Source: Entoloma clypeatum
Taxonomy: Eukaryota; Basidiomycota; Agaricomycetes; Agaricales; Entolomataceae
Reading direction: 5' to 3'
DNA length: 64,000 nt
NCBI GenBank assembly: GCA_963565915.1
Contig: OY751488.1
Location: 3,100,001 to 3,164,000, forward strand
Shown: positions 1 through 9,130 of the stretch, in pieces
Position numbering within the stretch: position 1 is the stretch's first letter
Layout: the number at the start of each line of letters is the position of its first letter
Translations under genes and position numbers: made by a program
The notes under the pieces: generated by a model
The model's input: the letters and a program-made list of their open reading frames with translations, nothing else
The model's database searches: none
Told to the model about the DNA's origin: nothing

Positions 1-384
1 TCCAAGAACCATAGAACAGGAGGAATCGAGCGGAGTCACGTAGGCTGTAATGGCCATATATTCACCGGAGGAAAAGTATACAGGGAGATCAACCGCCTGA
101 GTAATGACGGAGTTGGGCGTTCCGTCAAATAATTTAAGTTTGATCGGAGGTATGGAGGTGAAAGGGAGTTTATAGGATGAAGCGTAACGGGAGTCAATAA
201 AACAATGAGTAGAGCCGGAGTCCACAAGGGCGGCTATCGGAGAAGAATCGGAGATAAGCGGAGATGTAAGTCGGACACGGAGGGAATTGGGGTCGGAAAG
301 AGCGGAAGCATTGAGTAGAGCGGTAGTACGGATGGGTTCAACGCAGTCCTCAGGCCATACAGAGTCCTGTGGACTGCCTGCTAA
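1..384 (-). CDS. Ty3/gypsy pol, N-terminal part (retropepsin), cut by the window edge
   Basis: Reading the minus strand in the frame -1 relative to gag gives an open frame from the end of gag to the window edge with no stop. About 40 codons upstream of the edge-side half it encodes ALVDSGSTHCFIDS, the D-S-G active-site motif of an aspartic retropepsin (DSG at 214-222). This is the protease at the start of a gypsy Pol polyprotein; reverse transcriptase, RNase H and integrase would lie left of base 1. There is no ATG near the gag stop, so translation most likely comes from ribosomes slipping at 384-390. Family assignment rests on the gag-protease order and the DSG motif; the rest of pol cannot be seen. 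Confidence 0.8.
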
Positions 385-1538
385 TTTTTTGTTTCGTCCA
401 TGGTCTTGGCTTGGGCAGCGCACGCCTTAGCCTTAGAGGCGGAGGATGAAGACTTCAGGCAATCTTTCGCGACGTGTCCAGCTTTGCCACAAAACGTACA
501 GAGGTTGTTATCAAAACAGCGTTTGCGTTCCTCCGGAGTTAGCTTTCCATCTTTTCTGAGTTTGTTGGAGATGTCGGACTTGGGAGCAGAGGAAGGCTTC
601 GACTGTTTGCCCTGGTTCTGTGTCTGCGGTTTGGCTTTGGAGTTTTTATTGGAGTTTGCGGAGGGGGTTTTAGCTTCGGATTTGTCAGATTTGGATGCAG
701 ATTTGTCGGAGCGGGATTTCTCGCGCTGACGTTCCCAGTGGCGAGCATCAATAGTCTGTGCTAGCTCCCTAAGTGCTGGTAACGTGCTTGGCTTTGCTTG
801 AGTCCCAAGGACATCTTTAATCCGCTCTGCCAACCTGGAGTAGTACCAGTGATGCAGGGCGGAGCTGTCCCAGTGCGTTTTGGCAGCAAGGCGTGTGAAC
901 TCGATATTATACTTGAGAATATATTGATTTTCACGCATTTTGAGATTGTCCAGAGAGTCGGCAGCATCCGCAATGGGGTCAATGACCCCGAATTCTGTGC
1001 AGAGTGTGCGGAGGAATGCGGACCAATCTTCATACCAGTCCGGGGGGTTGTCCAGGTCCGGTTCGATGATGAAATGCTCGAAATAATCGAGAGCTGTGCC
1101 TTGGAGGAAAGAGATGGCGAGAGTGATTTTGGCAGAGTCATCGTCATACTCGGAGTTGTCGCGGAAGAACAATGTGCATTGGAGGATGAACTGGTTCAGT
1201 TTCCGGGGATTGGAACCATCGAAGGTATCCGGATCCTTAGCCTTTTTGTGATGCTTGTGACCTTTGCTGCATTTGAGTTCATTGGTCATTAAGAGGAAAG
1301 CATCCCCAAGGGCTTGTGGGCCGAAAATATTCTGAGGAGACGGGGGTGCGGATTCTATGGGGGAAGTGGGGATCGGAATATTATGCGGAGGTGTGATGGG
1401 CCGAAAACCCGGAGGTGTCGGAGTAGTCAGAGTTACGGGGGATAGTTCTGTTAAACATTGTTCAACATTTTGTAGAACTTGCTGCCTAGAAGTGCCAGCT
1501 TCTGCAGCTTTTGCTGTCTTGGTGTTTCGGAGTGCCAT
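381..1538 (-). CDS. Ty3/gypsy Gag protein with CCHC zinc knuckle
   Basis: A 385-residue ORF starts at ATG 1538 and ends with TAG at 381. It has a Pro/Thr-rich N-terminus, a central retrotransposon Gag region (around residues 90-250, with the aromatic pattern of the capsid-like fold, e.g. ALDYFEHF and WSAFLRTLCTEFG), a long Lys/Ser-rich basic linker and a C-terminal zinc knuckle CTFCGKAGHVAKDC (C-x2-C-x4-H-x4-C). Gag forms the virus-like particle and binds element RNA. The frame is intact, so the copy may be fairly young. Plus-strand ORFs over the same DNA are shadows. The stop codon directly follows a slippery heptamer (see separate entry). Confidence 0.9.
   Translation of the reverse strand: MALRNTKTAKAAEAGTSRQQVLQNVEQCLTELSPVTLTTPTPPGFRPITPPHNIPIPTSPIESAPPSPQNIFGPQALGDAFLLMTNELKCSKGHKHHKKAKDPDTFDGSNPRKLNQFILQCTLFFRDNSEYDDDSAKITLAISFLQGTALDYFEHFIIEPDLDNPPDWYEDWSAFLRTLCTEFGVIDPIADAADSLDNLKMRENQYILKYNIEFTRLAAKTHWDSSALHHWYYSRLAERIKDVLGTQAKPSTLPALRELAQTIDARHWERQREKSRSDKSASKSDKSEAKTPSANSNKNSKAKPQTQNQGKQSKPSSAPKSDISNKLRKDGKLTPEERKRCFDNNLCTFCGKAGHVAKDCLKSSSSASKAKACAAQAKTMDETKN
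384..390 (-). promoter_or_regulatory. Putative -1 programmed frameshift site between gag and pol
   Basis: On the sense (minus) strand the last gag codons read ACA AAA AAT TAG. The heptamer A AAA AAT fits the X XXY YYZ slippery pattern, and a one-base back-slip moves ribosomes from the gag stop straight into the open pol frame that encodes the DSG protease. No downstream pseudoknot was worked out, so function is inferred from position and frame only. Confidence 0.65.
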
Positions 1539-1578
1539 GACTAGCAGGAATCCAAAAACGGTTTGAGTTCGAATATAC

Positions 1579-2328
1579 TGTTAAGTGGGTGAAACATCGG
1601 AGCTTCATCGGAGTCCGTCGGAGGTCGGACGTAGGACTGAGACCGGAGCTGAACTCCGGAAGTGCGGAGGAACAACGAAGGGGAGGGACGTGGCTTCAAC
1701 GTATGTGTTGCGCCGCCGTTTGTTGGATAAGGTGTCCCAATTTCAGGAAGTCAGAGGAGAGGTCGGAGGTGCGGAGGTCCTCGGAGAGATCTCGGTGAGA
1801 GACACGTTGACGTGGAAGTGGTCAGACGACGTCGGAGTTGTGACTCGGACACAGTACTGAGCTCGTCAAAGGGTAACGATGGAGGAAGAGCAGTAGATGA
1901 GGATGTCGTCGGCGTATTGTACCATGGCGAGGATCTCTGGCATGAACGGGGAGTAGAGGAGTGAACTTTGTTGATATTCGAACTGAGGAACTACAGGTAT
2001 GGTACGAGCTTAAATACCTAAATGTGATTACTTTACGGAGATGGTCGGAGTAGGTCCGGAGTTGTGGCATAAGTTGCCAGTGACTGTAGCGAACATCGGA
2101 GATGTCGGTCAACGGACCATGCGGAAAAGGCGATGCATAAGTAAACGGGAATATGAATATGAAATGCATAAAGGCATGGAGTTATGAATATGAATATGAA
2201 ATGCATAAAGGCATGGAGTTATGAATATGAAATGCACGATGGCAACGTGCGGAGATGCAGAGGTAACAGATGTCCAGAATGTCGGAGGACGATCGGAGTG
2301 GATCGGAGATTCAGAGACAGATATAACA
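1579..2328 (-). repeat. 5' LTR of the gypsy element
   Basis: About 40 bp upstream of the gag ATG begins a non-coding block with short terminal inverted repeats TGTTA (1579) and TAACA (ending 2328), the TG...CA ends expected of an LTR, giving about 750 bp. The partner LTR would lie outside the window, so the boundary cannot be confirmed by comparison; a 5-bp target duplication would start GTATG at 2329. It contains about 17 copies of CGGAG on the + strand and a short tandem repeat. I could not recognise a tRNA primer site beside it. Confidence 0.6.
2149..2236. repeat. 37-bp tandem repeat, about 2.4 copies, inside the gypsy LTR
   Basis: A 37-bp unit beginning GAATATGAATATGAAATGCA and ending GGCATGGAGTTAT is present at 2149-2185 and again, apparently identical, at 2186-2222. 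A third copy starts at 2223 lacking one GAATAT hexamer and fades after ATGCA. It lies near the outer end of the LTR, where U3 enhancer repeats commonly occur. Confidence 0.85.
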
Positions 2329-2329
2329 G

Positions 2330-2749
2330 TATGGATATCCAACACCTATGCCAATGTGGGGCTACCCAGGGCCTGGATCTGGTGGCATGCCCCCATCAGG
2401 TCGATCATATTTCGGGATGCCGCAGACACAAATGATCAACTCTGTGCCTGCCATCGCTGCATCCAGCACAGCTTCAATTATCGTTCCTGATGTTGTTTCA
2501 TGGTTCTCGTATCTTGACCAACATGAGGAGCGCAATAAGAACGACATTATATTTGCACCATACGGAGCTATTCTCAAGGCCAAAGGCTTTCTTCGTATTT
2601 CGCAACTTACCTTGGACTTTATCAAGCTGAGCAATTTGCAGGAGTGGCTTGGGATCGAGGTTGGCACTGCTATCTTAATCATGCAATATGCCAAAGATGA
2701 TATGGAGGCTCTCAAAGCATGCACATGGGTATTTCCAAGTAACAAATAG
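2330..2749 (+). pseudogene. 5'-truncated fragment of an unidentified fungal gene
   Basis: An open frame runs from the gypsy LTR boundary to TAG at 2747. It starts mid-sequence in a Gly/Pro/Met-rich stretch (Y-P-T-P-M-P-M-W-G-Y-P-G) and continues into a well-formed, probably helical region with motifs VSWFSYLDQHEERN, FAPYGAILKAKGFLR and LQEWLGIEVGTAILIMQY. The first in-frame ATG is at 2348, but coding-like sequence continues upstream to the LTR, so the N-terminus was probably lost to the gypsy insertion. The C-terminal part resembles a sequence type I associate with Agaricomycete hypothetical proteins; I assign no function. Confidence 0.5.
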
Positions 2750-2875
2750 ATAGTTAGGTAGTTACAGTAGTTACACAAACTCGTTGAATAGATAATGCAA
2801 GATCCAGAAACATGTTCGATCACTATAACACAACAATAGAGACAAACCACTCGCAGCATACAACACAATATCTAC

Positions 2876-3649
2876 TCAAATATATCCACAGTGTCCATAC
2901 CAGCCATATGAATCTTGCGGCGAAATGATATATAAAGCTTTGAGAAGGGTCAGATGAACATCTTCATCTGACATCTCCATCATCGCCATTTGGACATAAC
3001 CACCATCCCGACAAAGATAATATTTCATGGCTGAAAACGCGAGTTCAATGGGGTTGAAGTCAGGAGAGTATGGTGGTAGAAACTCGCACTTCATTCCTCT
3101 ATTTCCCATGTCAATTATTGACAAAATTGAAAATCAAGGCATACCAAGAATGAATGAGCTCCAGTATCTCTGGATGCTTATGAATTCAGCAATTATCCAT
3201 GACAATCACAGAGTTTGGTGTGGGATAGGGACACATGTTGTCCAGAAGACCTTCAATAAATGAATAAAATGTCTCCATACAAAACAAGCCTTCAACAATG
3301 TCACAGTGGATAATGCCATCGTGAAGCGAAAGTGAAGGAAGAACAGAGAATCTAGAAAGCACAATGTTAGGTGATGATGTCTCTGTTTGGGCCAAAGGAC
3401 ATACTGTCGCCCGCGCACAAAAAATGCCTTTCGCTGGGCTTTCGTTCCACGAATAGACCACACGTAACCTCTGTACGTTGTTCGTCGATCAACAGAGGAT
3501 TCATCAATGAAGACGAGTTGCTCAGCACTGTATTTGCCAATCCTTGAGACATACTCAAGACGTTTCTCTGCAGATCGCTCTGTGGCGACACAGGTGAGCT
3601 AGAAAGTATCATCGCATCAGCAGCCACAAAAGTACGGGTGGTATGCTGA
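2876..3649 (-). pseudogene. IS630/Tc1-type DDE transposase, C-terminal half
   Basis: Minus-strand exons encode the catalytic part of a DDE transposase: first Asp in VFIDESSVDRR (near 3520), second Asp in VIVMDNC (near 3195), and Glu in PPYSPDFNPIELAF (near 3060). An intron starting GTATGT and ending TTTCTAG (about 3358-3409) joins the first two blocks in frame. Directly after the DNC motif comes an in-frame TGA (3186-3188) where relatives have Arg, so the reading frame is broken; a second frame change near 3130-3160 probably marks another intron. The N-terminal exons lie beyond the copia insertion at 9440-9861. Confidence 0.85.
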
Positions 3650-3654
3650 CTTTC
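3650..3654. repeat. Left target-site duplication CTTTC of the copia element
   Basis: CTTTC immediately precedes the left LTR and is repeated at 9440-9444 immediately after the right LTR, the 5-bp duplication typical of LTR-element integration. Confidence 0.95.
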
Positions 3655-3963
3655 TGTTGAAACTTTTCCCATCACGTAGATTAGATTAGATTAGATTACA
3701 TCACGTGACCTTTACATATCTTCATTACATACTTGTTTGGTTGGTACAAACAGTAGTACGGTATATAAGACCAGGAAACTGTCAATATCAACAAGTTGTC
3801 TCTTGACTCTTAACCAGCTCCATCGCTCTTACCAGCCTCAACCGCTCTCACCAGCCTTACCCCTCCAAACCATGTAAGTGACCATAGCGGTATTGTAGAG
3901 TACTTCCACTGTAGCTATGTTGCTCAGTACACCTGTGGCTAGCGCCCAGGTGGAACTTCAACA
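3655..3963 (+). repeat. Copia element 5' LTR, 309 bp
   Basis: Starts TGTTGAAACTT and ends AACTTCAACA, with the inverted ends TGTTGAA/TTCAACA. It contains four AGATT repeats, a CACGTG E-box and a TATATAA box (around 3762) followed by a pyrimidine-rich start region. By eye it is identical over all 309 bases to the right LTR at 9131-9439. Confidence 0.97.
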
Positions 3964-3975
3964 GGTTATGGGCCC
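3964..3975 (+). promoter_or_regulatory. Primer-binding site, complementary to the middle of initiator tRNA-Met
   Basis: The twelve bases after the LTR are GGTTATGGGCCC. This is the reverse complement of the GGGCCCATAACC segment around the anticodon of eukaryotic initiator tRNA-Met, the half-tRNA priming arrangement known from Drosophila copia. It is not complementary to a tRNA 3' CCA end. Confidence 0.8.
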
Positions 3976-4325
3976 CGGATAGCAGAGGGACTTGGGAAAC
4001 GCTGGCAACAGCGAGTACCTGCCCACTCTACCCTGGTTGGCAAAGAACCGATCGAAAAGATCTAGGTTCTGAGTCATACTTCTTCACATATGAACCTGGG
4101 AACGTCATTACGACAAGTACCTGTCATGAGACGTCCCTAAGGGGATTGACCTAGTACACTCCATGTGGAAACGTTGATCGCACCTTATATGTTTCTGACA
4201 TATAAAGGGTTTTCCCATGACTGCTATTCCTGAAGGGAATATGTCATAAGGAATCATTCAATTGTTTTCTCGAATCATATTCATAACACATCACTGATTG
4301 AGAACCCTTTTTAGATTCATTCAAA
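3964..4325 (+). other. Copia 5' untranslated leader
   Basis: About 360 bp between the primer site and the polyprotein ATG with no long ORF. It holds two AGTACC hexamers (near 4014 and 4116) and ends in an A/T-rich stretch before ATG 4326. RNA packaging or dimerisation signals are expected here in retroelements; none was individually recognised. Confidence 0.6.
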
Positions 4326-7300
4326 ATGTCTACCTCTCGTTCTGCCCTCGACACAATCACTGCCTTTGACGGCATCGACTACCGGAGCTGGGCCGAGAAA
4401 ATGAAGTCCTACCTCCTCCATCAAGGAGTCTGGCGCCTTGTTTCTGGCGACATCCCCCGCCCTGTCATCGCCGACTTCACCACCACAGTCTCCACCCCTG
4501 GGGCCACTGCTACTGCTCCCCCTGTGCTGGCCACCACGGTCGACCAGCCCGGCTTCCGCAAGGAAGAAAAAGCCTGGATCAGGGACGACAACGTAGCTCT
4601 TGGGGCGATACGCCTGAAGGTCTCCGAGGCGATCAGACGCCACATCAAGGACGCCACTTCCTCGAAAGATGCCTGGAAGTCATTAAAGGATGCCTACTCC
4701 AAGGTATCCCCGGCTGTCATCTTCGGCGACTTCAAGGCCGCCGCCACCTACAAGCTCTCTGGACGCGACCCCGTCCCCGAAATCGAACGCCTGGGGTCTC
4801 TTTTCGCTCGGCTCGCCGATTCGAACTTTGACGTCCCCGATCTAATGCAGGCAATGATCCTGGCAAATGCAATTCCCGACGCCTGGTCGTCACTGTCCAC
4901 CGCCCTCTTCCAGGTCTATGACGCCGACGATTTCACCTACAAGGCCGTCGCCGAAAGCATCATATCAGAGTACCGACGCAAGTATTCGATTGGGTCCACT
5001 CGTACGTCCAACGAGCAGGCCCAGAAAATTTCCGGGACAAAGCGAAAGGGGCAGGACCCCAAATGGGAAAGGCAACAGAAGCCGAGTACCTCGCAGAACG
5101 ATGCTGACGAGCAGCCTAACTCGACCGACCATAGTACCGCTTCTGAAAAGAAGAAGGGAAAAGGACGATGGCGCAATCAGAAGAAAAACGCCAACACTGC
5201 GGACAACGTGTCCGACCATGTGGAAGAAACGGTTGAGTTCGTTGCTCCCGCCATCCACTTCCCTCCTCTTCCGACACCGTCCTTCACAACCGTCACTGGT
5301 CGCGGGAAAACGACAAGTACCGCCCAGCCCGATTCCACAAATATGCAGTCGCTCCTGCAGCGTATGAACCCCCCTCCGTCACAGTACACCGGGCTTCCTT
5401 CTGGAAAACCATCTGTGTGGAAAAAGAACGACCATGTCCGCAAACTCGCGCGCGGCATTGGTGCTCGCCCCTCAGGATCGAATCTTCGTATCCTAGACAC
5501 CATCATTCCTGACATCGACGAAAGGCCGGCTAAACAGCGTCGCGTAGCCCCGTCGATAGAAGAATCACTGAAAATGATGGACATAGACCATCAAAGCGAG
5601 CGGATGGGGCCGGAACAATTCGAAGACGGGCTGATCGAACTTGACGGTTCGTCACATTCTTCTCTCAAACTTGACCAAATGGGAAATGCTAATAATCACG
5701 CACAGACGTTTGAATATATATTAGCTAGTACCGATGCAGATAGTATAGATCTCTTTAGCGATGATCTGTACAAAAAATATACCAAACATTTTGCGTCCTG
5801 CACACACTGCAAAGAGAAAGAACGCGCTCAGTGGATCTTAGATTCCGGCGCATCATTACACTTTACCCATGAGTTCAAAGACTTCGCGTATTACAGGCCT
5901 CTCAAGGCTAAGCGATTTGTCCAAACAGCTGCAAAGGGAAAGAAACTGGAAATTCTCGGAGTTGGGGCCGTTCCAGTACGGCATACCCTGAATGGGGAAA
6001 CTAAAACCCATCTCCTACGACCGGTATTTTATATTCCGGATATGGACACACATCTATTGTCCCTAGGCGTCTTCCTTAACCATGGTTACAAAGTTGATGG
6101 AATGCGCGGAGAAATTAATATCTCTAAAGGGCTGAACAAAATACAGTTTTCGCCTCATTTCATCGGACAAACCATTTACTGGTTAGACACTGAAATACGC
6201 TATGACCAAATCCACGCAATCTCTAGCGAAATCACTGTTGAAACCTGGCATAAACGTCTTGGCCACCCAAATGACCAGGCGCTTAATAAAATTCCCACTA
6301 GTACCAAAGGAGTACCCAGGACGTTAGTACGTGAGAAATCACAGGAAAACTGCACGGGGTGTCTAAAAGGGAAAATGCCGAATCAATCTTATCCTAACTC
6401 AATGACAAGGGCTGTCAAACCCTTTGATTTGATCCATTCGGATTTGAAGCAGATATCCACAGCATCGTACCATAAGTACAAATATTTCCTTACCTTTTTG
6501 GACGATTTTTCCTCCCATGTCTGGGTCGTCTTGCTTAGGAAGAAGTCAGGCGCCATCACGGCGCTGAAACAATTCCTTGCGATGATCCAGAATCAATTTG
6601 CCGCTACCCCTAAAAAGTGGCGGGTTGATGGAGGTGGAGAATTTGACGAATACAAGGATGTACTTGCCGATCATGGAATTCTGATCGATATCACGCTCCC
6701 ATATCAGCACCAGCAGAATGGTAGAGCAGAAAGGATCAATCGAACACTATGGGAAAAATCTCAGGCATTGCGCTTCGATGCATGCTTACCGCCCATGTGG
6801 TGGGAATTCTGTTTGGAACACGCAGCATTTCTCTACAACAGAACCCCCATGCAGCGTCTTGAATGGAAAACCCCTTACTTCAGGGTGACCAATGAGATCC
6901 CCGACATGTCTAGTGTCAGAGTATTTGGATGTCAGGCATATGTATATATCCCAAAAGAGAAACGTAGGAACTCCCTGGAATCAAGATCCCGATTGATGAT
7001 TTATCTCGGATCGAAACCAGGTGTCAAAGGATACCGCTTCATGGATCCTGAGACCAACACGATTTTCATGGGCGGGAAAGCTATCTTTGATGAAAGCAAG
7101 TACCCTAGATGCCACATTGACCCGTTGCCAGAAAACCACCCAGAAATGGAAAACCCAGAGCCGGCTGATGAGTTTGAGGATCTCATTCCCGGCAGCAATG
7201 ATGACGATAGTCACAACGAAACACCTCATATCCCAGTTCCCATTGAACAGGATCAACCTGAATCAGACAACGAACTGCCTGCCAGTGAGCCTGATGACGA

Positions 7301-9053
7301 ACCGCGAGTACCCACTCCGGAACCCGAGCAAGTACCAGATCGACCGATCAGGGAACGACGAGTTCGGAAGATGCCAGGAAGCATCTATGGGGAAGACACT
7401 CCAGCGTCTGATCTTGAAAAATTAGATCGAAGACGGAGATTGGGCGGTCAAACGGCATGGATGAATGACCTCCTGATGGAGGCAATATCAGTCCAAGTTG
7501 GCATCGTTGAAATGTCCCATAAAGACATATACCCTCTTCCAAATAAAGAAGACTGGTATGCGGCTGAACGTAAAGAGCTAGACATGCTCAAACGCCGCGG
7601 GGTGATCACGGAGCTAGTACCCCTGCCTGCAGGGAGGAAAGCTCTAAGGAACAAATGGGTTTACAACGAAAAGTCCGACGGGCGTCTGAAAGCGCGCCTC
7701 GTCGCAAAAGGCTTCTCACAGGTAGAAGGGATCGACTTCGATCAGATCTTCTCACCAGTCGTAAGATATGAAACCGTCCGATTAATACTGGCATTGACAG
7801 CCCTTGAAGGGTGGTTCATGACTCTTTTGGACGTCTCATCAGCCTTCCTCTATGGAACGCTCCGTGAAGTCATTTACATGCGACAGCCTGAGGGCTACAT
7901 AGTAAAAGGGAAAGAACACCTTGTGTACCAACTATTCAAAGCTCTATATGGACTTAAGCAGGCCGCATTAGCCTGGTGGAGGGAACTTGATTCCTCCATG
8001 AAAAAGCTCGGATTTGTCCGGCTTCACTCCGATGCGGGAGTGTTCATTCACAAAAGTACCAACGGGGAAATTGTAATCGCCGTCATCTATGTCGACGACT
8101 CTGCTTTTCTCGGCACAAACCGGGAATATACGCTAGAAAAGAAGAAGGCCTTCATGACAACATGGGAATGCAGGGACCTAGGTCACCTAGTGCCCGATGG
8201 GGAACCAAAGGAATTTCTCTCAATCCAAATAAGGCAACGTGGGAAGAGGATCTTCATTGATCAAGTACCTTACCTTGAGAAAATTCTGGCACGCATGGGG
8301 ATGAGCGAATCTAACGCCACCCATACCCCACTCCCTACAGGCTACAAACCCATGGCGTCCGAAGATGAACCCAATGCGGAACTCCGATCCAAGTACCAAT
8401 CCGTCATCGGATCACTCCTATATCTGATGATTGGAACGAGGCCTGACATCTGCTTTGCTGTAATCAAAATGTCCCAATTTTCCGTGAATCCCACAAAACG
8501 CCATTTAGAGGTGGCTAGGGATATTTGCAGATATTTAAAGGCAACAAAAAATTACGCAATAATGTATGATGGGGACTCAGGGAAAGGGATCTATGCATTC
8601 ACAGACTCCGACTGGGCGTCAGATGAGAACACGAGGAGGTCTACCACCGGCTTCTTCATATCACTGGCGTCTGGAGCGATAACATGGGTATCATCGGCGC
8701 AAAAAACCATCGCCCTCTCTTCTACAGAAGCAGAGTATATGGCGCTATCAGATTGCAGTCGCGCAGCAACATGGCTGAGAAGCATGCTTGCCGAACTTGG
8801 AATGCAGATCGGATCAGTACCGATCTATGGAGATAACAACGGCTCTGTCTTTATCGCATCCAACCCTGTGACTGAGAAGCGATCCAAGCACATTGACGTG
8901 CGATTCCACTTCGTCAGAGAAAAAGTCTCCGAAGGAATAATTACGGTCGAATTCATTGAAGGAGTGAACAACCCTGCAGATCTTTTAACTAAGAATCTGG
9001 GGAAAATCCTCTTTTCCAAGTTTATCCCGTACTTCGGATTGATAAAAAACTAG
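4326..9053 (+). CDS. Ty1/copia Gag-Pol polyprotein, intact, 1575 aa
   Basis: A single uninterrupted ORF encodes all enzymes needed for transposition in copia order. Residues 1-300 are a Gag-like region with a basic tail but no CCHC knuckle. The protease has DSGASLHFT (Asp 506). A GAG-pre-integrase HHCC module (WHKRLGHP...CTGCLKGK) leads to the integrase with D706, D768 and E802. The reverse transcriptase contains YVDD at 1255-1258, and RNase H starts at TDSDW (Asp 1427) with STEAEY and GDNNG. It ends with a short tail before the 3' LTR. Gag and Pol share one frame, so no frameshift is needed. Integrity plus matching LTRs suggests a recently active copy. Plus- and minus-strand ORFs inside it are shadows. 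Confidence 0.98.
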   Translation: MSTSRSALDTITAFDGIDYRSWAEKMKSYLLHQGVWRLVSGDIPRPVIADFTTTVSTPGATATAPPVLATTVDQPGFRKEEKAWIRDDNVALGAIRLKVSEAIRRHIKDATSSKDAWKSLKDAYSKVSPAVIFGDFKAAATYKLSGRDPVPEIERLGSLFARLADSNFDVPDLMQAMILANAIPDAWSSLSTALFQVYDADDFTYKAVAESIISEYRRKYSIGSTRTSNEQAQKISGTKRKGQDPKWERQQKPSTSQNDADEQPNSTDHSTASEKKKGKGRWRNQKKNANTADNVSDHVEETVEFVAPAIHFPPLPTPSFTTVTGRGKTTSTAQPDSTNMQSLLQRMNPPPSQYTGLPSGKPSVWKKNDHVRKLARGIGARPSGSNLRILDTIIPDIDERPAKQRRVAPSIEESLKMMDIDHQSERMGPEQFEDGLIELDGSSHSSLKLDQMGNANNHAQTFEYILASTDADSIDLFSDDLYKKYTKHFASCTHCKEKERAQWILDSGASLHFTHEFKDFAYYRPLKAKRFVQTAAKGKKLEILGVGAVPVRHTLNGETKTHLLRPVFYIPDMDTHLLSLGVFLNHGYKVDGMRGEINISKGLNKIQFSPHFIGQTIYWLDTEIRYDQIHAISSEITVETWHKRLGHPNDQALNKIPTSTKGVPRTLVREKSQENCTGCLKGKMPNQSYPNSMTRAVKPFDLIHSDLKQISTASYHKYKYFLTFLDDFSSHVWVVLLRKKSGAITALKQFLAMIQNQFAATPKKWRVDGGGEFDEYKDVLADHGILIDITLPYQHQQNGRAERINRTLWEKSQALRFDACLPPMWWEFCLEHAAFLYNRTPMQRLEWKTPYFRVTNEIPDMSSVRVFGCQAYVYIPKEKRRNSLESRSRLMIYLGSKPGVKGYRFMDPETNTIFMGGKAIFDESKYPRCHIDPLPENHPEMENPEPADEFEDLIPGSNDDDSHNETPHIPVPIEQDQPESDNELPASEPDDEPRVPTPEPEQVPDRPIRERRVRKMPGSIYGEDTPASDLEKLDRRRRLGGQTAWMNDLLMEAISVQVGIVEMSHKDIYPLPNKEDWYAAERKELDMLKRRGVITELVPLPAGRKALRNKWVYNEKSDGRLKARLVAKGFSQVEGIDFDQIFSPVVRYETVRLILALTALEGWFMTLLDVSSAFLYGTLREVIYMRQPEGYIVKGKEHLVYQLFKALYGLKQAALAWWRELDSSMKKLGFVRLHSDAGVFIHKSTNGEIVIAVIYVDDSAFLGTNREYTLEKKKAFMTTWECRDLGHLVPDGEPKEFLSIQIRQRGKRIFIDQVPYLEKILARMGMSESNATHTPLPTGYKPMASEDEPNAELRSKYQSVIGSLLYLMIGTRPDICFAVIKMSQFSVNPTKRHLEVARDICRYLKATKNYAIMYDGDSGKGIYAFTDSDWASDENTRRSTTGFFISLASGAITWVSSAQKTIALSSTEAEYMALSDCSRAATWLRSMLAELGMQIGSVPIYGDNNGSVFIASNPVTEKRSKHIDVRFHFVREKVSEGIITVEFIEGVNNPADLLTKNLGKILFSKFIPYFGLIKN

Positions 9054-9123
9054 GCGAAACAGAGTACCTATATATATATATGTGGGAAAAAGTAAGATGT
9101 ATTTAGAAGTATGTACTAAATAT

Positions 9124-9130
9124 GGGGGGG
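9124..9130 (+). promoter_or_regulatory. Polypurine tract of the copia element
   Basis: A run of seven G directly abuts the 3' LTR, the position where plus-strand DNA synthesis is primed. A short TATATA run lies about 55 bp upstream. Confidence 0.8.

Noticed and set aside
1566..1580. tRNA T-arm-like GAGTTCGAAT next to the gypsy LTR
   Set aside because: Flanking bases do not form an acceptor or T stem, and it does not match a CCA-end primer site; no tRNA gene or clear primer site can be supported.
9061..9080. TATATATA run as a promoter
   Set aside because: It lies in the copia 3' untranslated part before the polypurine tract and is a simple repeat.
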